Part shown: positions 43,699-51,948 of the stretch, one piece after another | Position numbering within the stretch: the first letter of the stretch is position 1 | Layout of the letters: every line of letters begins with the position of its first letter | From: Clavibacter sp. B3I6 | GTDB taxonomy: Bacteria; Actinomycetota; Actinomycetes; Actinomycetales; Microbacteriaceae | Direction: 5' to 3' | Assembly (NCBI RefSeq): GCF_030816895.1 | Contig: NZ_JAUSYL010000001.1 | Coordinates: forward strand, 2,356,001-2,420,000 | DNA length: 64,000 nucleotides | Translations under genes and position numbers: made by a program | Notes under the pieces: generated by a model | Database searches by the model: none | What the model saw: only the letters and a program-made list of their open reading frames with translations | Told to the model about the DNA's origin: nothing

Positions 43699-44685
43699 AT
43701 GTTCCCCGCCGCCCCCGGCCCCCGCACGCGCGCCCTCGGCACCTCCGGCGTCGTCGTGTCCACCCTCGGCCTCGGCACGAGCGGCTTCGGCTGGACCGCC
43801 GACCGCGACGAGTCCTGGGCGATCCTCGACGCCTACCGCGAGGGCGGCGGCACCTTCGTGGACACGGCGTCGTCCTACTCGCAGTGGGTGCCCGGCCACG
43901 CCGGCGGCGAGTCCGAGGCGATCATCGGCGGCTGGCTGGCCGCGCGCGGCTGCCGGGACGACGTGGTGGTCGGCACCAAGGTCGGCAAGAGCCGGGACGC
44001 CCCGGGCACCTCGGCCGACTCCATCCGCCGCGGCGTCGACGCGTCGCTCCGCCGTCTCGGCATCGCGCACGTCGACATCGTGCACGCGCACCTCGACGAC
44101 ACCCGCACGCCGCTCGAGGAGACCGTCGCGGCGCTCTCCGACCTGGTGACGCAGGGCAAGGCCCGGCTCGTCGGCGTCTCCGGCTTCACCCCCGAGCGGA
44201 TCGAGCAGGCGCTCGCGCTGGCGCACGGGGCCGGCGACGTGCCCGTGGGGGTGGTGCAGGAGGAGTACAGCCTGCTGGCGCGCGAGCGGACCGAGGGACG
44301 GCTGCAGGCGGTCGTGCGGCAGGAGGGCGTCGGCCTCGTCGCGCACAGCGTGCTCGCCAAGGGCTTCCTCACCGGCAAGTACCTGCCGGGCGCGCCCGCC
44401 GTGCCGTCGGCCCGGGCGCTCGACGCGGAGCAGTACATGACGCCCGGCGGGCACGCCACGGTGCGGGCCGCCGAGGAGGTCGCGCGGATGCGCGGCGTCA
44501 CGGTCGCCGAGGTCGCGATCGCGTGGGTGCTCGGGCGGCCGGGGATCGCGAGCGCGCTGGTCGGCGCGCGCACGGCCCGGCAGATCCGGCAGCTGATGCC
44601 CGCCGCGCAGCTCGTGCTCGACGACGACGAGGTCTCCCGGCTCGCCTCCGCCGCGGCCCGCGCGACGCGCGACGAGAGCGCCTGA
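43699..44685 (+). CDS. Aldo/keto reductase
   Basis: A 328-residue (beta/alpha)8 oxidoreductase of the YghZ/Tas-like AKR group: ALGTSGVVVSTLGLGTSGFGWTAD, then FVDTASSYSQWVPGHAGGESE with catalytic Asp and Tyr, VVGTKVGK with Lys and IVHAHLDD with His, so the tetrad is complete. The C-terminal NADPH-binding loop is ALVGARTARQI. It closely resembles the AKR at 49810 (FGWTAD and GGESE-IIG motifs), suggesting an old duplication. ATG 43699; substrate unknown. Confidence 0.87.
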   Translation: MFPAAPGPRTRALGTSGVVVSTLGLGTSGFGWTADRDESWAILDAYREGGGTFVDTASSYSQWVPGHAGGESEAIIGGWLAARGCRDDVVVGTKVGKSRDAPGTSADSIRRGVDASLRRLGIAHVDIVHAHLDDTRTPLEETVAALSDLVTQGKARLVGVSGFTPERIEQALALAHGAGDVPVGVVQEEYSLLARERTEGRLQAVVRQEGVGLVAHSVLAKGFLTGKYLPGAPAVPSARALDAEQYMTPGGHATVRAAEEVARMRGVTVAEVAIAWVLGRPGIASALVGARTARQIRQLMPAAQLVLDDDEVSRLASAAARATRDESA

Positions 44686-44766
44686 CCCGCGCCCTCCCTC
44701 CCCTCCTCCGCGCGTCGCCCGCCGTATCCTGGGGCGACCGCCGCCCGACCCGCGAGGAGATCGCCC

Positions 44767-45513
44767 GTGTCCCGTCCCTGGCCCGAGGGCTCCTACATCG
44801 CCGCCCTGCTCGTGATGACCACCGCGACCGGAGCCATCGACGGCGTCAGCTACCTCGCCCTCGACCGCGTCTTCACCGGCAACATGACCGGCAACGTGCT
44901 CTTCATCGGCTTCGGCCTCGTGGGCGTCGCCGACATCCCCGTGCTCAACAACCTCGTGGCGCTCCTCGCCTTCATGCTGGGCGCGGTCGTCGCGTCCCGC
45001 ATCACGCGCCGTGCGCCCACCGACGTGCACCTCCCGCGCTCCTCCGTCTGGATCCTCGTCGCGGGCACCGCGCTCACTCTCGCGCTCGCCGTCATCTGGC
45101 TCGCGGTGGGCGCGCTCGAGACCGGTGTGATGATCGCCATCACGGGCGTCCTCGCGCTGCTGCTCGGCGCGCAGGCGGCCGCCGTGAAGAGCATCGGCCT
45201 GCGCGACCTCTCCACCGTGGTCGTCACCATGACGATGGTGAACCTCTCCTCGGACAGCCGGGTCGCCGGCGGCTCGGGCGCGGCCTGGGCGCGGCGCGTC
45301 GGCGCGATCGTCTGCATGGGGCTCGGCGCCCTGGTGGCGGCGCTCATCACCACGCACGTCGGGGGCGCCTGGGCGCTCCTCGCGGCGGGCGGGCTGATGG
45401 TGCTCGGCGTGGCGCTGCTGTGGAACGCGCGGCGCGTGGAGCGCCGGCGCCTCCGCGAGGGCGCCGCGGCGGTCGAGGCGGTCGACGAGCGCTCGGGCGT
45501 CGCGCCGGCCTGA
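44767..45513 (+). CDS. YoaK/DUF1275 family membrane protein
   Basis: A 248-residue integral membrane protein with six to seven helices. The family signature is TGAIDGVSYLALDRVFTGNMTGNVLFIGFGL, and the second repeat is GAQAAAVKSIGLRDLSTVVVTMTMVNL. DUF1275 proteins are widespread and of unknown transport or signalling function. The GTG at 44767 follows GAGGAGATCGCCC. It is followed 57 bp later by the inositol monophosphatase-like gene. Confidence 0.88.
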   Translation: MSRPWPEGSYIAALLVMTTATGAIDGVSYLALDRVFTGNMTGNVLFIGFGLVGVADIPVLNNLVALLAFMLGAVVASRITRRAPTDVHLPRSSVWILVAGTALTLALAVIWLAVGALETGVMIAITGVLALLLGAQAAAVKSIGLRDLSTVVVTMTMVNLSSDSRVAGGSGAAWARRVGAIVCMGLGALVAALITTHVGGAWALLAAGGLMVLGVALLWNARRVERRRLREGAAAVEAVDERSGVAPA

Positions 45514-45569
45514 TCCCCGATCCCCTGCACGGTCGGAGGCCGGACCGGCGCCTCTGGCAGGGTGGGAGC

Positions 45570-46379
45570 ATGACCTCCCCCGGTGACACCGCGCTCCTGA
45601 CCATCGCCCGCGACATCGCCACCCGCGCCGGGGAGCTCGCGCTCCGCCGCCGCCGGGAGGGCGTCGAGGTCGCGGCGTCGAAGTCGAGCCCCGAGGACAT
45701 CGTCACGCACACGGACCGCGAGACCGAGGACCTGATCCGGCAGGCGCTCCAGGACGTGCGGCCGGACGACGGGTTCCTGGGCGAGGAGTCCGAGGGCACG
45801 TCCGGCACCTCCGGCCTCACCTGGGTCGTCGACCCCATCGACGGCACCGTCAACTTCCTCTACGGCATCCCCGCGTGGGCCGTGAGCATCGCCGTCGTCG
45901 AGGGCGAGGCGGATCCGCTCACCTGGACGGCGCGCGCCGGCTGCGTCGTGAACCCGACGCGGGGCGAGGTGTACACGGCGACCGCAGGCGGCGGATCCGC
46001 GCTCGACGGCCGACCGCTCGCCGTCAACGCCGGCGTGCCGCTGTCCCTCGCGCTCGTCGGCACGGGCTTCTCCTACGGCGCCGAGAAGCGGATGCAGCAG
46101 GGCCGCGTCATCACCGACCTGCTCGGCGAGGTGCGCGACATCCGCCGCATCGGCGCCGCGTCGCTCGACCTCTGCGACGTGGCGGCGGGCCGCACGGACG
46201 CGTACTTCGAGCGCGGGCTGAAGCCGTGGGACCACGCGGCGGGCGCCCTCATCGCGACGGAGGCCGGGGCGCGCGTGACCGGGATCGGCGGCGGGCCGGC
46301 CTCGGCGGACCTCCTGATCGCGGCGGATCCCGAGCTCGCACGTGCCCTCGAGGAGCGGCTGGAGCGCCCGCGCGCATAG
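45570..46379 (+). CDS. Inositol monophosphatase family protein
   Basis: A 269-residue Mg-dependent phosphatase of the IMPase/FBPase/CysQ superfamily. Metal ligands lie in GEESEG, in WVVDPIDGTVNFLYGIP and in LKPWDHAAGALIATEAGA, all canonical. It may act on inositol phosphate, histidinol phosphate (HisN) or 3'-phosphoadenosine phosphate; the sequence alone does not decide. ATG 45570 has GGGAG upstream. Length normal for the family. Confidence 0.93.
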   Translation: MTSPGDTALLTIARDIATRAGELALRRRREGVEVAASKSSPEDIVTHTDRETEDLIRQALQDVRPDDGFLGEESEGTSGTSGLTWVVDPIDGTVNFLYGIPAWAVSIAVVEGEADPLTWTARAGCVVNPTRGEVYTATAGGGSALDGRPLAVNAGVPLSLALVGTGFSYGAEKRMQQGRVITDLLGEVRDIRRIGAASLDLCDVAAGRTDAYFERGLKPWDHAAGALIATEAGARVTGIGGGPASADLLIAADPELARALEERLERPRA

Positions 46380-46438
46380 CCCCTCGAGGCCCCTCCGCGC
46401 ATCCCCCGGGTGGCGCGAAAGCCGTCCTCCGGTTAGCC

Positions 46439-46455
46439 TTTACCGATCCGTTACA
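46439..46455 (+). promoter_or_regulatory. Possible MtrA-type direct repeat upstream of the M23 peptidase
   Basis: TTTACC (46439-46444) and GTTACA (46450-46455) form a direct repeat one helical turn (11 bp) apart in a short A/T-richer stretch of the 225-bp region before the peptidase. MtrA of actinobacteria binds such GTTAC-type repeats ahead of cell-wall hydrolase genes. The match is suggestive only. Confidence 0.35.
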
Positions 46456-46604
46456 TCACGGCCGGGCTCGGACCGGCCGCCCGCGCACGCCCCGACCCCC
46501 GTCGGCCGGCACGCGCAGCCCCCTGTCCCTCGCGCTAGGAGCTCCACGATCCTGTCCGTCGCCCACGCCTCGCGTGCCCCCCAGTCCTCCGTCCGGCGGC
46601 CCTC

Positions 46605-47840
46605 GTGCTGACCCCCGACGAGACCGCAGGGGCCGTGTACCCGACGCGACGCGAGCGACGCGAGGCCGAGCGCCGCGCGACTGAGGCGGCGTCGGGCGGA
46701 TCCGCGCCCGAGGAGCGCGCGTCCGCGCCGTCGACGCCCGCTGCGGCGGACGTCGACCAGCCGGCGGACGTCGACCAGGCCGCGGAGGCGCCCGCCGAGG
46801 CAGCCCCTGCCGCACCGGCCGCACCCGCGCGCGTCGTGACGGTCGCCGTCGAGGCCCCCGCCGTCCCCACCACGCACCTCCCGGCCGCCGCCGAGACCGC
46901 CGTCGTCCCCGACGCCGTCCCGCTCTCGACGCGCGCCCGCCGCCTCCGCACCGCGACGGCCGCCGCCGCCCCCGAGGCGCGCCGCTCCTCCTTCGTGCAC
47001 GCGAAGCGCGCCAGCGTCCCCGCGGCCGCCCCGCACGTCCGGGTCCGCGGGCGCCGCGTCCCCGTCTCCGCCCGGCCGTCCCTCGGGACCCCGAAGCCCG
47101 AGGCGGCCGCCGGCCGTCGCCGCGCGACCGCGTCCCGCGGCCTCACGCTGCTGACGATGGCCTTCGTCGCCACGGTCACCATCGCCACCTCGCTGCCGTC
47201 GTCCGCGTTCCTCACGGGCCAGGACATCGCGCAGGCGAACGTCGTCACGGACGCGCCGGCCACCTCGATCCCCAGCCAGAGCATCGCGCTCTCCGCGGCG
47301 CCCGACGCCCGCATGGTCGGCGGCACCGACGACGCGTTCACGGCCACGACGCCGCAGCAGATCATGCTCGCCCAGACGTCGAAGGGCGCAGGCGCGTTCA
47401 CGAACGACATCAACGGCACGATCCAGTGGCCCTTCGCCGCCGGCGTGCCCATCAGCGGCGTCTTCGGCAAGCGCATCGCGCCCTGCTCCAACGGCTGCTC
47501 GAGCAACCACCAGGGCGTCGACTTCGCCCCCGGCATGGGCGCGCCCATCCAGTCGATCGCCGACGGCGTCGTGCGCGAGTCCGTGAACAGCGACACCGGG
47601 CTCGGCGTGCACCTCGTCATCGACCACGTGATCGACGGGCAGCTCGTCACGAGCGTCTACGGTCACATGCTGCCGGGCTCCATGCGCGTGAAGGCGGGCG
47701 ATCCCGTCAAGGTCGGCCAGCAGATCGGCCAGGTCGGCAACACGGGCGCGTCCACCGGCCCGCACCTCCACCTCGAGATCCGCCTCGCGGACGGCACCGC
47801 GGTGGATCCCTTCGCCTGGCTCCACGAGCACGCGAACTGA
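46605..47840 (+). CDS. M23 family metallopeptidase (LytM-type cell wall hydrolase)
   Basis: A 411-residue membrane-anchored endopeptidase. Residues 1-180 are cytoplasmic, Ala/Pro/Arg-rich and probably disordered, beginning with the basic YPTRRERREAERRA. A single helix, GLTLLTMAFVATVTIATSL, anchors it. The outer domain carries the LytM zinc site: HQGVDFAPGMG (H and D) and HLHLEIR, plus the glycine-rich GNTGASTG turn. Such enzymes cleave peptidoglycan cross-bridges during growth or division. GTG 46605 is the first start in frame. A strong hairpin follows. Confidence 0.9.
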   Translation: MLTPDETAGAVYPTRRERREAERRATEAASGGSAPEERASAPSTPAAADVDQPADVDQAAEAPAEAAPAAPAAPARVVTVAVEAPAVPTTHLPAAAETAVVPDAVPLSTRARRLRTATAAAAPEARRSSFVHAKRASVPAAAPHVRVRGRRVPVSARPSLGTPKPEAAAGRRRATASRGLTLLTMAFVATVTIATSLPSSAFLTGQDIAQANVVTDAPATSIPSQSIALSAAPDARMVGGTDDAFTATTPQQIMLAQTSKGAGAFTNDINGTIQWPFAAGVPISGVFGKRIAPCSNGCSSNHQGVDFAPGMGAPIQSIADGVVRESVNSDTGLGVHLVIDHVIDGQLVTSVYGHMLPGSMRVKAGDPVKVGQQIGQVGNTGASTGPHLHLEIRLADGTAVDPFAWLHEHAN

Positions 47841-47856
47841 CGCTCCCGCGCCCCGC

Positions 47857-47900
47857 ACGACGACGCCCCCTCCGCCCGCAGGCGGAGGGGGCGTCGTCGT
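47857..47900. terminator. Bidirectional terminator with a 20-bp stem
   Basis: A perfect 20-bp stem (47857-47876 with 47881-47900) with loop CGCA between the convergent M23 peptidase and GH13 genes. It is the strongest hairpin in the window. Confidence 0.85.
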
Positions 47901-47912
47901 GACGGCCGCGGC

Positions 47913-49652
47913 TCAGTCGCGGATCATCCACACGGTCGTGTCCGCGGGCACGGCGTCGCCGTCGAGGGCGCGGCTCGCGAGCAGCACGCGGCCCTCGGGC
48001 AGCGGCACGGACGCGGCGCCGAGGTTCGCGATGACCGTCACGCCCGCGCTCTCGAACGACAGGACGTCGTCGCCCTCGGCCGTGATCCACGCGAGCTCGC
48101 CGAGCGCGAGGCCGTGCTCACGGCGGAGCAGCAGCGCCTCCGTGTACAGCGACAGGGTCGACGCGGGATCCGCCGCCTCGGTGTCGCGCGCGAAGCGGTC
48201 CCAGTCGTCGGGCTGGGGCAGCCAGCTGGCGTCGCCCGTGCTGAAGCCGTAGGACGGCGTGCCGGCCTCCCACGGGATCGGCACGCGGCAGCCGTCGCGC
48301 CCGTAGCGCTCGCCCGCGGTGCGGTGGAAGGTCGGGTCCTGGCGGGCCTCGTCCGGCAGGCGGACGTCCTCGGGCAGCCCGAGCTCCTCGCCCTGGTAGA
48401 CGTACGCGCTGCCGGGGAGCGCCAGCATGAGCGCGCTGGCGGCGCGGGCGCGGCGGAGGCCGAGCACCTCGTCCACCGTCACGGTCGACCTCGGCCCGAT
48501 GCCGACGCCCTGCGGGTTCTCGCCCGAGAGCGCGAGCCGGCTGGCATGGCGCACCACGTCGTGGTTGGAGAGCACCCACGTGCTGGGCGCGCCGACCGAG
48601 GTGAAGGTCGCGAGCGACGCGTCGATCGTCCGGCGGAGCGCCTGCGCGTCCCACGGCGTCTCGAGGTAGCTGAAGTTGAAGGCCTGGTGCATCTCGTCCG
48701 GGCGCACCCAGTCGGCGAGCTTCGCGAGCGGCTCGACCCACGCCTCGGCGACCATCGCGCGATCCCCGTCGTAGGAGTCGAAGATCTCGCGCCACTCGCG
48801 GTAGATCTCGTGCACGCCCTCCTGGGCGAAGTACGGCGGCGGCGGGGCGGGCTCGTCGTCCACGCCGCCGGCGCCGCCCATGCTGCCCTGGCCCTCGGGG
48901 GGCGTGTAGTCGGGGAGGCCGGGCGCCTTGACCATGCCGTGCGCCACGTCCACGCGGAAGCCGTCGACGCCGCGGTCGAGCCAGAAGCGGAGGATCTCGC
49001 GGAAGCGCTCGCGCACCCACGGGTTCGTCCAGTCGAGGTCGGGCTGCGACGAGTCGAAGAGGTGCAGGTACCACTGGCCGGGCGTGCCGTCGGGCTCGGT
49101 GAGGCGCGACCAGGCCGACCCGCCGAAGATCGACTCCCAGTTGTTCGGGGGCAGCTCGCCGTCGGCGCCCTTCCCGTCGCGGAACATGTAGCGCGCGCGC
49201 TCCTCGCTGCCGGCCGGGGCGGCGATGGCCTCCTGGAACCAGCGGTGGGCGGAGGAGGTGTGGTTGGGGACGATGTCGACGATGACGCGCAGGTCGAGCT
49301 CGTGCGCGCGCCGCTGCAGGCGGTCGAAGTCGTCGAGGGTGCCGAACAGCGGATCCACCTCGCAGTAGTCCGCGACGTCGTAGCCCGCGTCGTTCTGCGG
49401 CGAGAGGAAGAAGGGGGAGAGCCAGACCGCGTCGACCCCGAGCTCGCGGAGCGCGGGGAGTCGCTCGGTGATGCCGGGGAGATCGCCGATGCCGTCGCCG
49501 TCCGAGTCCGCGAACGAGCGGGGGTAGATCTGGTAGATCACGGCGGTGCGCCACCACTCGGATCCGGTGCCGTGCGCGTCGTCGCCGTCGGGGCGGGTCA
49601 GGATGTCGTCCCGGGCAGCCGGGGCGGGGGCTGTGGGGGATGCCGGAGTCAT
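47913..49652 (-). CDS. Glycoside hydrolase family 13 enzyme (alpha-glucosidase type)
   Basis: A 579-residue cytosolic GH13 enzyme. The nucleophile Asp is in GFRVDVAHGM, the acid/base Glu in AMVAEAWVEP and the transition-state Asp in VLSNHDVVRHAS. The N-terminal WWRTAVIYQIYPRSFADSDGDGIGDL and VDIVPNHTSSAH regions are typical of oligo-1,6-/alpha-glucosidases. Likely splits maltose, isomaltose or sucrose-type oligosaccharides taken up by the cell. No signal peptide. ATG 49652; no adjacent sugar transporter. Confidence 0.93.
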   Translation of the reverse strand: MTPASPTAPAPAARDDILTRPDGDDAHGTGSEWWRTAVIYQIYPRSFADSDGDGIGDLPGITERLPALRELGVDAVWLSPFFLSPQNDAGYDVADYCEVDPLFGTLDDFDRLQRRAHELDLRVIVDIVPNHTSSAHRWFQEAIAAPAGSEERARYMFRDGKGADGELPPNNWESIFGGSAWSRLTEPDGTPGQWYLHLFDSSQPDLDWTNPWVRERFREILRFWLDRGVDGFRVDVAHGMVKAPGLPDYTPPEGQGSMGGAGGVDDEPAPPPPYFAQEGVHEIYREWREIFDSYDGDRAMVAEAWVEPLAKLADWVRPDEMHQAFNFSYLETPWDAQALRRTIDASLATFTSVGAPSTWVLSNHDVVRHASRLALSGENPQGVGIGPRSTVTVDEVLGLRRARAASALMLALPGSAYVYQGEELGLPEDVRLPDEARQDPTFHRTAGERYGRDGCRVPIPWEAGTPSYGFSTGDASWLPQPDDWDRFARDTEAADPASTLSLYTEALLLRREHGLALGELAWITAEGDDVLSFESAGVTVIANLGAASVPLPEGRVLLASRALDGDAVPADTTVWMIRD

Positions 49653-49809
49653 GCGTCGAGCCTAGGCGACCGGTCCTCGGGCATCCGGCGGGCGCCGACC
49701 CTTGCCAAGCCGCCCCGGCACGTGGCAGGAGGAATAGGCGGGCGTCCGCTGCGGCTTGACCCTGGGGGCGGCCGCGACCGCCGCCATCACCGGACGAAGG
49801 AGATCAGCC

Positions 49810-50748
49810 ATGTCGAATCCCGCACGCGTGCCCCTCGGATCCAGCGGCCTGGAGGTGCTGCCCCTGTCCTTCGGCGGCAACGTCTTCGGCTGGACCGCCG
49901 ACGAGGCCACCTCGTTCCAGCTGCTCGACGCGTACACCGCGGCCGGCGGCAACTTCATCGACACCGCCGACGTCTACTCGGCGTGGAAGCCCGGCAACTC
50001 CGGCGGCGAGTCCGAGGAGATCATCGGCCGCTGGCTCGCCTCGCGCGGCCGCCCGGACGACCTCGTGATCGCCACCAAGGTGGGGTCGCTCGAGTCGGCG
50101 AAGGGCACGTCCCGCGACAGCGTCCGCCGCGGCGTCGAGGCCAGCCTCCGCCGCCTGGGCGTCGACGCCATCGACCTCTACTACGCGCACATCGACGACG
50201 AGGCGACCCCGATCGAGGAGACGGTCACCGCGCTCGCCGAGCTCGTGGCCGAGGGCAAGGTCCGCGCGATCGGCGCCTCGAACTTCACGGCCGAGCGCCT
50301 GCAGGCCGCGCTCGACGTCTCTGCCCGCGAGGGCATCGCCCGCTTCGAGGTGCTCCAGAACCGCTACAACCTCGTCGCTCGCGACGCCTACGAGGGCGAG
50401 CTGGCCGACCTCCTGATCCGCGAGGGCATCGCCTCCGCGCCGTACTCGAGCCTCGCCAGCGGCTTCCTCACCGGCAAGTACCGCGGCGGCGACGTCGACA
50501 GCCCGCGCGCCGGCACCGCGTCCGCCTACTACGACGACCACGGCCGCGCCCTCCTCGAGGTGCTCGACCGCGTCGCCGAGGCGCACGGCGTCTCCGTCAC
50601 GACGGTCTCCCTGGCCTGGCTCCGGGCGCAGCCGTCGGTGACCGCGCCCATCGCGAGCGCGCGCGACCTCACGCAGCTGCCCGACCTCCTCGCCTCCGTC
50701 GAGCTCGAGCTGACGGCCGACGAGATCCGGGACCTCTCCGCGGTCTGA
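49810..50748 (+). CDS. Aldo/keto reductase
   Basis: A 312-residue AKR related to the gene at 43699. Motifs: PLGSSGLEVLPLSFGGNVFGWTAD, FIDTADVYSAWKPGNSGGESE (Asp, Tyr), LVIATKVGS (Lys) and IDLYYAHIDD (His). The C-terminal SVTAPIASARDLTQL loop binds NADPH. ATG 49810 has GAAGGAGATC upstream, one of the best ribosome-binding sites in the window. It diverges from the GH13 gene over 157 bp. Substrate unknown. Confidence 0.9.
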   Translation: MSNPARVPLGSSGLEVLPLSFGGNVFGWTADEATSFQLLDAYTAAGGNFIDTADVYSAWKPGNSGGESEEIIGRWLASRGRPDDLVIATKVGSLESAKGTSRDSVRRGVEASLRRLGVDAIDLYYAHIDDEATPIEETVTALAELVAEGKVRAIGASNFTAERLQAALDVSAREGIARFEVLQNRYNLVARDAYEGELADLLIREGIASAPYSSLASGFLTGKYRGGDVDSPRAGTASAYYDDHGRALLEVLDRVAEAHGVSVTTVSLAWLRAQPSVTAPIASARDLTQLPDLLASVELELTADEIRDLSAV

Positions 50749-50815
50749 TCCGGGCCGCGCCCCGCGTGCCCCGGTCCGGGGCCGTCCCGCGTCTCGTGGG
50801 CGGTCCCGGACCTGC

Positions 50816-50821
50816 TATCGT
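50816..50821 (+). promoter_or_regulatory. Probable -10 element of the tRNA-Thr/tRNA-Met promoter
   Basis: TATCGT in the context GCTATCGTCG, the same context as before tRNA-Tyr. About 38 bp before the tRNA-Thr 5' end. Confidence 0.5.
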
Positions 50822-50858
50822 CGTAGGGTTCCAGCGCGTCTCCGACGCGCCTGAGCAC

Positions 50859-50930
<72 letters not shown>

Positions 50931-50971
50931 CGATCCCTCGGGGTCCGGCCGCGGTCGGCGACGAGGGTCAT

Positions 50972-51045
50972 GGCGGGGTAGCTCAGGTGGTTAGAGCACA
51001 CGGCTCATAATCGTGGTGTCGCGGGTTCAAGTCCCGCTCCCGCTA
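50972..51045 (+). tRNA. tRNA-Met (anticodon CAT), elongator type
   Basis: 74 nt. The D arm is GCTCAGGTGGTTAGAGC, the anticodon loop CTCATAA has anticodon CAT, and the T arm is GCGGGTTCAAGTCCCGC. The anticodon stem lacks the three G-C pairs of an initiator tRNA. An Ile(CAT) identity is less likely but cannot be excluded without a model search. Confidence 0.93.
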
Positions 51046-51083
51046 CGGAAGCGCGGATCCCTCGAGGGTCCGTCCTCCTCGAT

Positions 51084-51118
51084 AGGCCCCGGACACCTCT
51101 CGCCAGGTTCCGGGGCCT
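51084..51118 (+). terminator. Terminator after the tRNA pair
   Basis: A ten-base stem AGGCCCCGGA/TCCGGGGCCT (51084-51093 with 51109-51118) with a 15-base loop, followed by a T/C-rich tail TTTCCTCTCC. It is 38 bp after tRNA-Met. Confidence 0.75.
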
Positions 51119-51142
51119 TTCCTCTCCCCGCCTGCGGCTGCG

Positions 51143-51184
51143 CCGGCCGTGACTCGCCGGCCGTGACTCCCCGGCCGTGACCTG
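51143..51184. repeat. Tandem repeat CCGGCCGTGACTCS, three 14-bp copies
   Basis: Copies start at 51143, 51157 and 51171; the third differs in its last bases. It occupies the intergenic gap before the 62-residue protein gene and encodes nothing obvious. Possible slippage locus useful for strain typing. Confidence 0.65.
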
Positions 51185-51267
51185 CGCCGGCCCGTGTCGC
51201 CGCCGTCCCGTGCGCCCCCGCGGCGCGCGGCCTTCCGGTGCGCGCGCGTGCGGCGTAGCCTCCGGGC

Positions 51268-51456
51268 ATGACCCACCACGAATCCGCCGACCACCCCGAC
51301 CACGCCACGGGCGCCGACCACGACGACGTGCTCTACAAGACCCAGGGCAACCCGGTCCCCGACGCGCACGACGAGGAGCGCCGCGAGGCGCCCGCCGGCG
51401 GCGACTACACCGCCAGCGAGTCCGAGGAGGAGAAGGACGCCCGCGAGGGCGCCTGA
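51268..51456 (+). CDS. Small acidic conserved hypothetical protein
   Basis: A 62-residue, highly charged protein: His/Asp-rich N-terminus, then DDVLYKTQGNPVPDAHDEERREAP and an acidic Glu/Lys tail. The middle motif is of the kind conserved across Microbacteriaceae, in short proteins with no known function. It is soluble and probably largely disordered. ATG 51268 is followed by good GC3 bias. A separate terminator hairpin follows the stop, making it a single-gene unit. Confidence 0.65.
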   Translation: MTHHESADHPDHATGADHDDVLYKTQGNPVPDAHDEERREAPAGGDYTASESEEEKDAREGA

Positions 51457-51480
51457 TCCCGCACCGCGCCTCGAGCGCAC

Positions 51481-51513
51481 GAGGGCCGTCGCGACGCGAT
51501 CGCGGCGGCCCTC
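51481..51513 (+). terminator. Terminator after the 62-residue protein gene
   Basis: A stem of 14 pairs (51481-51494 with 51500-51513, one G-T pair) with loop CGCGA, 25 bp after the stop. The rest of the 369-bp interval to 51825 holds only the promoter and leader of the micropeptide gene. Confidence 0.7.
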
Positions 51514-51638
51514 CCGCGTCCCCGGACGGTGCCGGTCGGGCTCCCGCGGAGGCGACACGCCGGGCCCGCACGCCTCGCCGGATCCATCGCGCAGCCCGGA
51601 TCCGCATGACGGCGCGGAAGGCCCCACGACACGCCGAA

Positions 51639-51687
51639 ACACTAGATGTAGTGGAATGACAGGTCTGTAGTTCGGGTTATATAGTGG
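51639..51687 (+). promoter_or_regulatory. Promoter with NrdR-box-like elements ahead of the micropeptide gene
   Basis: The AT-richest patch of the region. ACACTAGATGTAGTGG (51639-51654) matches 13 of 16 positions of the NrdR box acaCwAtATaTwGtgt. A second, half-conserved box ends in TTATATAGTGG (51672-51687). The promoter itself reads ATGACA (51656-51661), 18 bp, TATAGT (51680-51685), so the boxes bracket the -35 and cover the -10. NrdR boxes normally occur in pairs about 31-32 bp apart; here the offset is 33. Confidence 0.6.
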
Positions 51688-51780
51688 AGAACCTCACCGC
51701 CCCACAGGGTGGCCGAGCACCCCGGATCACCGCCACGGCGGAGATCCGGAGGCCACGGAGCGAAGAGCACCGAGACCTGA

Positions 51781-51800
51781 GGAGCCGCACCGGCGGCTCC
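51781..51800 (+). promoter_or_regulatory. Leader hairpin upstream of the micropeptide
   Basis: GGAGCCGC-ACCG-GCGGCTCC is a perfect 8-bp stem with a four-base loop in the roughly 130-nt untranslated leader, ending 14 bases before the Shine-Dalgarno sequence GGGAGG (51815-51820). It could stabilise the mRNA or modulate translation. Confidence 0.5.
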
Positions 51801-51825
51801 CGACACGACACAACGGGAGGCACCC

Positions 51826-51912
51826 ATGGACTACGACAACAACGACACCGTCGGCGGCTACGCGATCCCCGTCGACCCCATGGAGCTCCTGCAGTGCGAC
51901 TCCTGCCAGTAG
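51826..51912 (+). CDS. Micropeptide of 28 residues ending in CDSCQ
   Basis: A very short gene: ATG at 51826, strong GGGAGG five bases upstream, 28 codons and a TAG stop. The peptide starts MDYDNNDTVGGY, continues AIPVDPMELL and ends QCDSCQ. It has its own promoter (-35 ATGACA, -10 TATAGT), a leader hairpin and a terminator at 51949-51980, so it is an independent unit. It is acidic and has two cysteines spaced CxxC at the very C-terminus. I do not recognise a family. The NrdR-like box and the C-x-S-C tail, resembling the redox tail of ribonucleotide reductase large subunits, suggest a link to nucleotide reduction. A leader-peptide role for hadA is the alternative. Confidence 0.6.
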   Translation: MDYDNNDTVGGYAIPVDPMELLQCDSCQ

Positions 51913-51948
51913 GCAGCTGACGCCGCGGAAGCAGCATCGCGAACCCGG

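Noticed and set aside
46380..46604. A c-di-AMP (ydaO-type) riboswitch before the M23 peptidase
   Set aside because: Such riboswitches often precede actinobacterial cell-wall hydrolase genes, but I could not find the conserved core in this 225-bp gap.
50972..51045. Initiator tRNA-Met or tRNA-Ile (CAT)
   Set aside because: No three consecutive G-C pairs in the anticodon stem and no initiator-type first-pair mismatch. Ile(CAT) cannot be fully excluded, but the sequence is like actinobacterial elongator Met.
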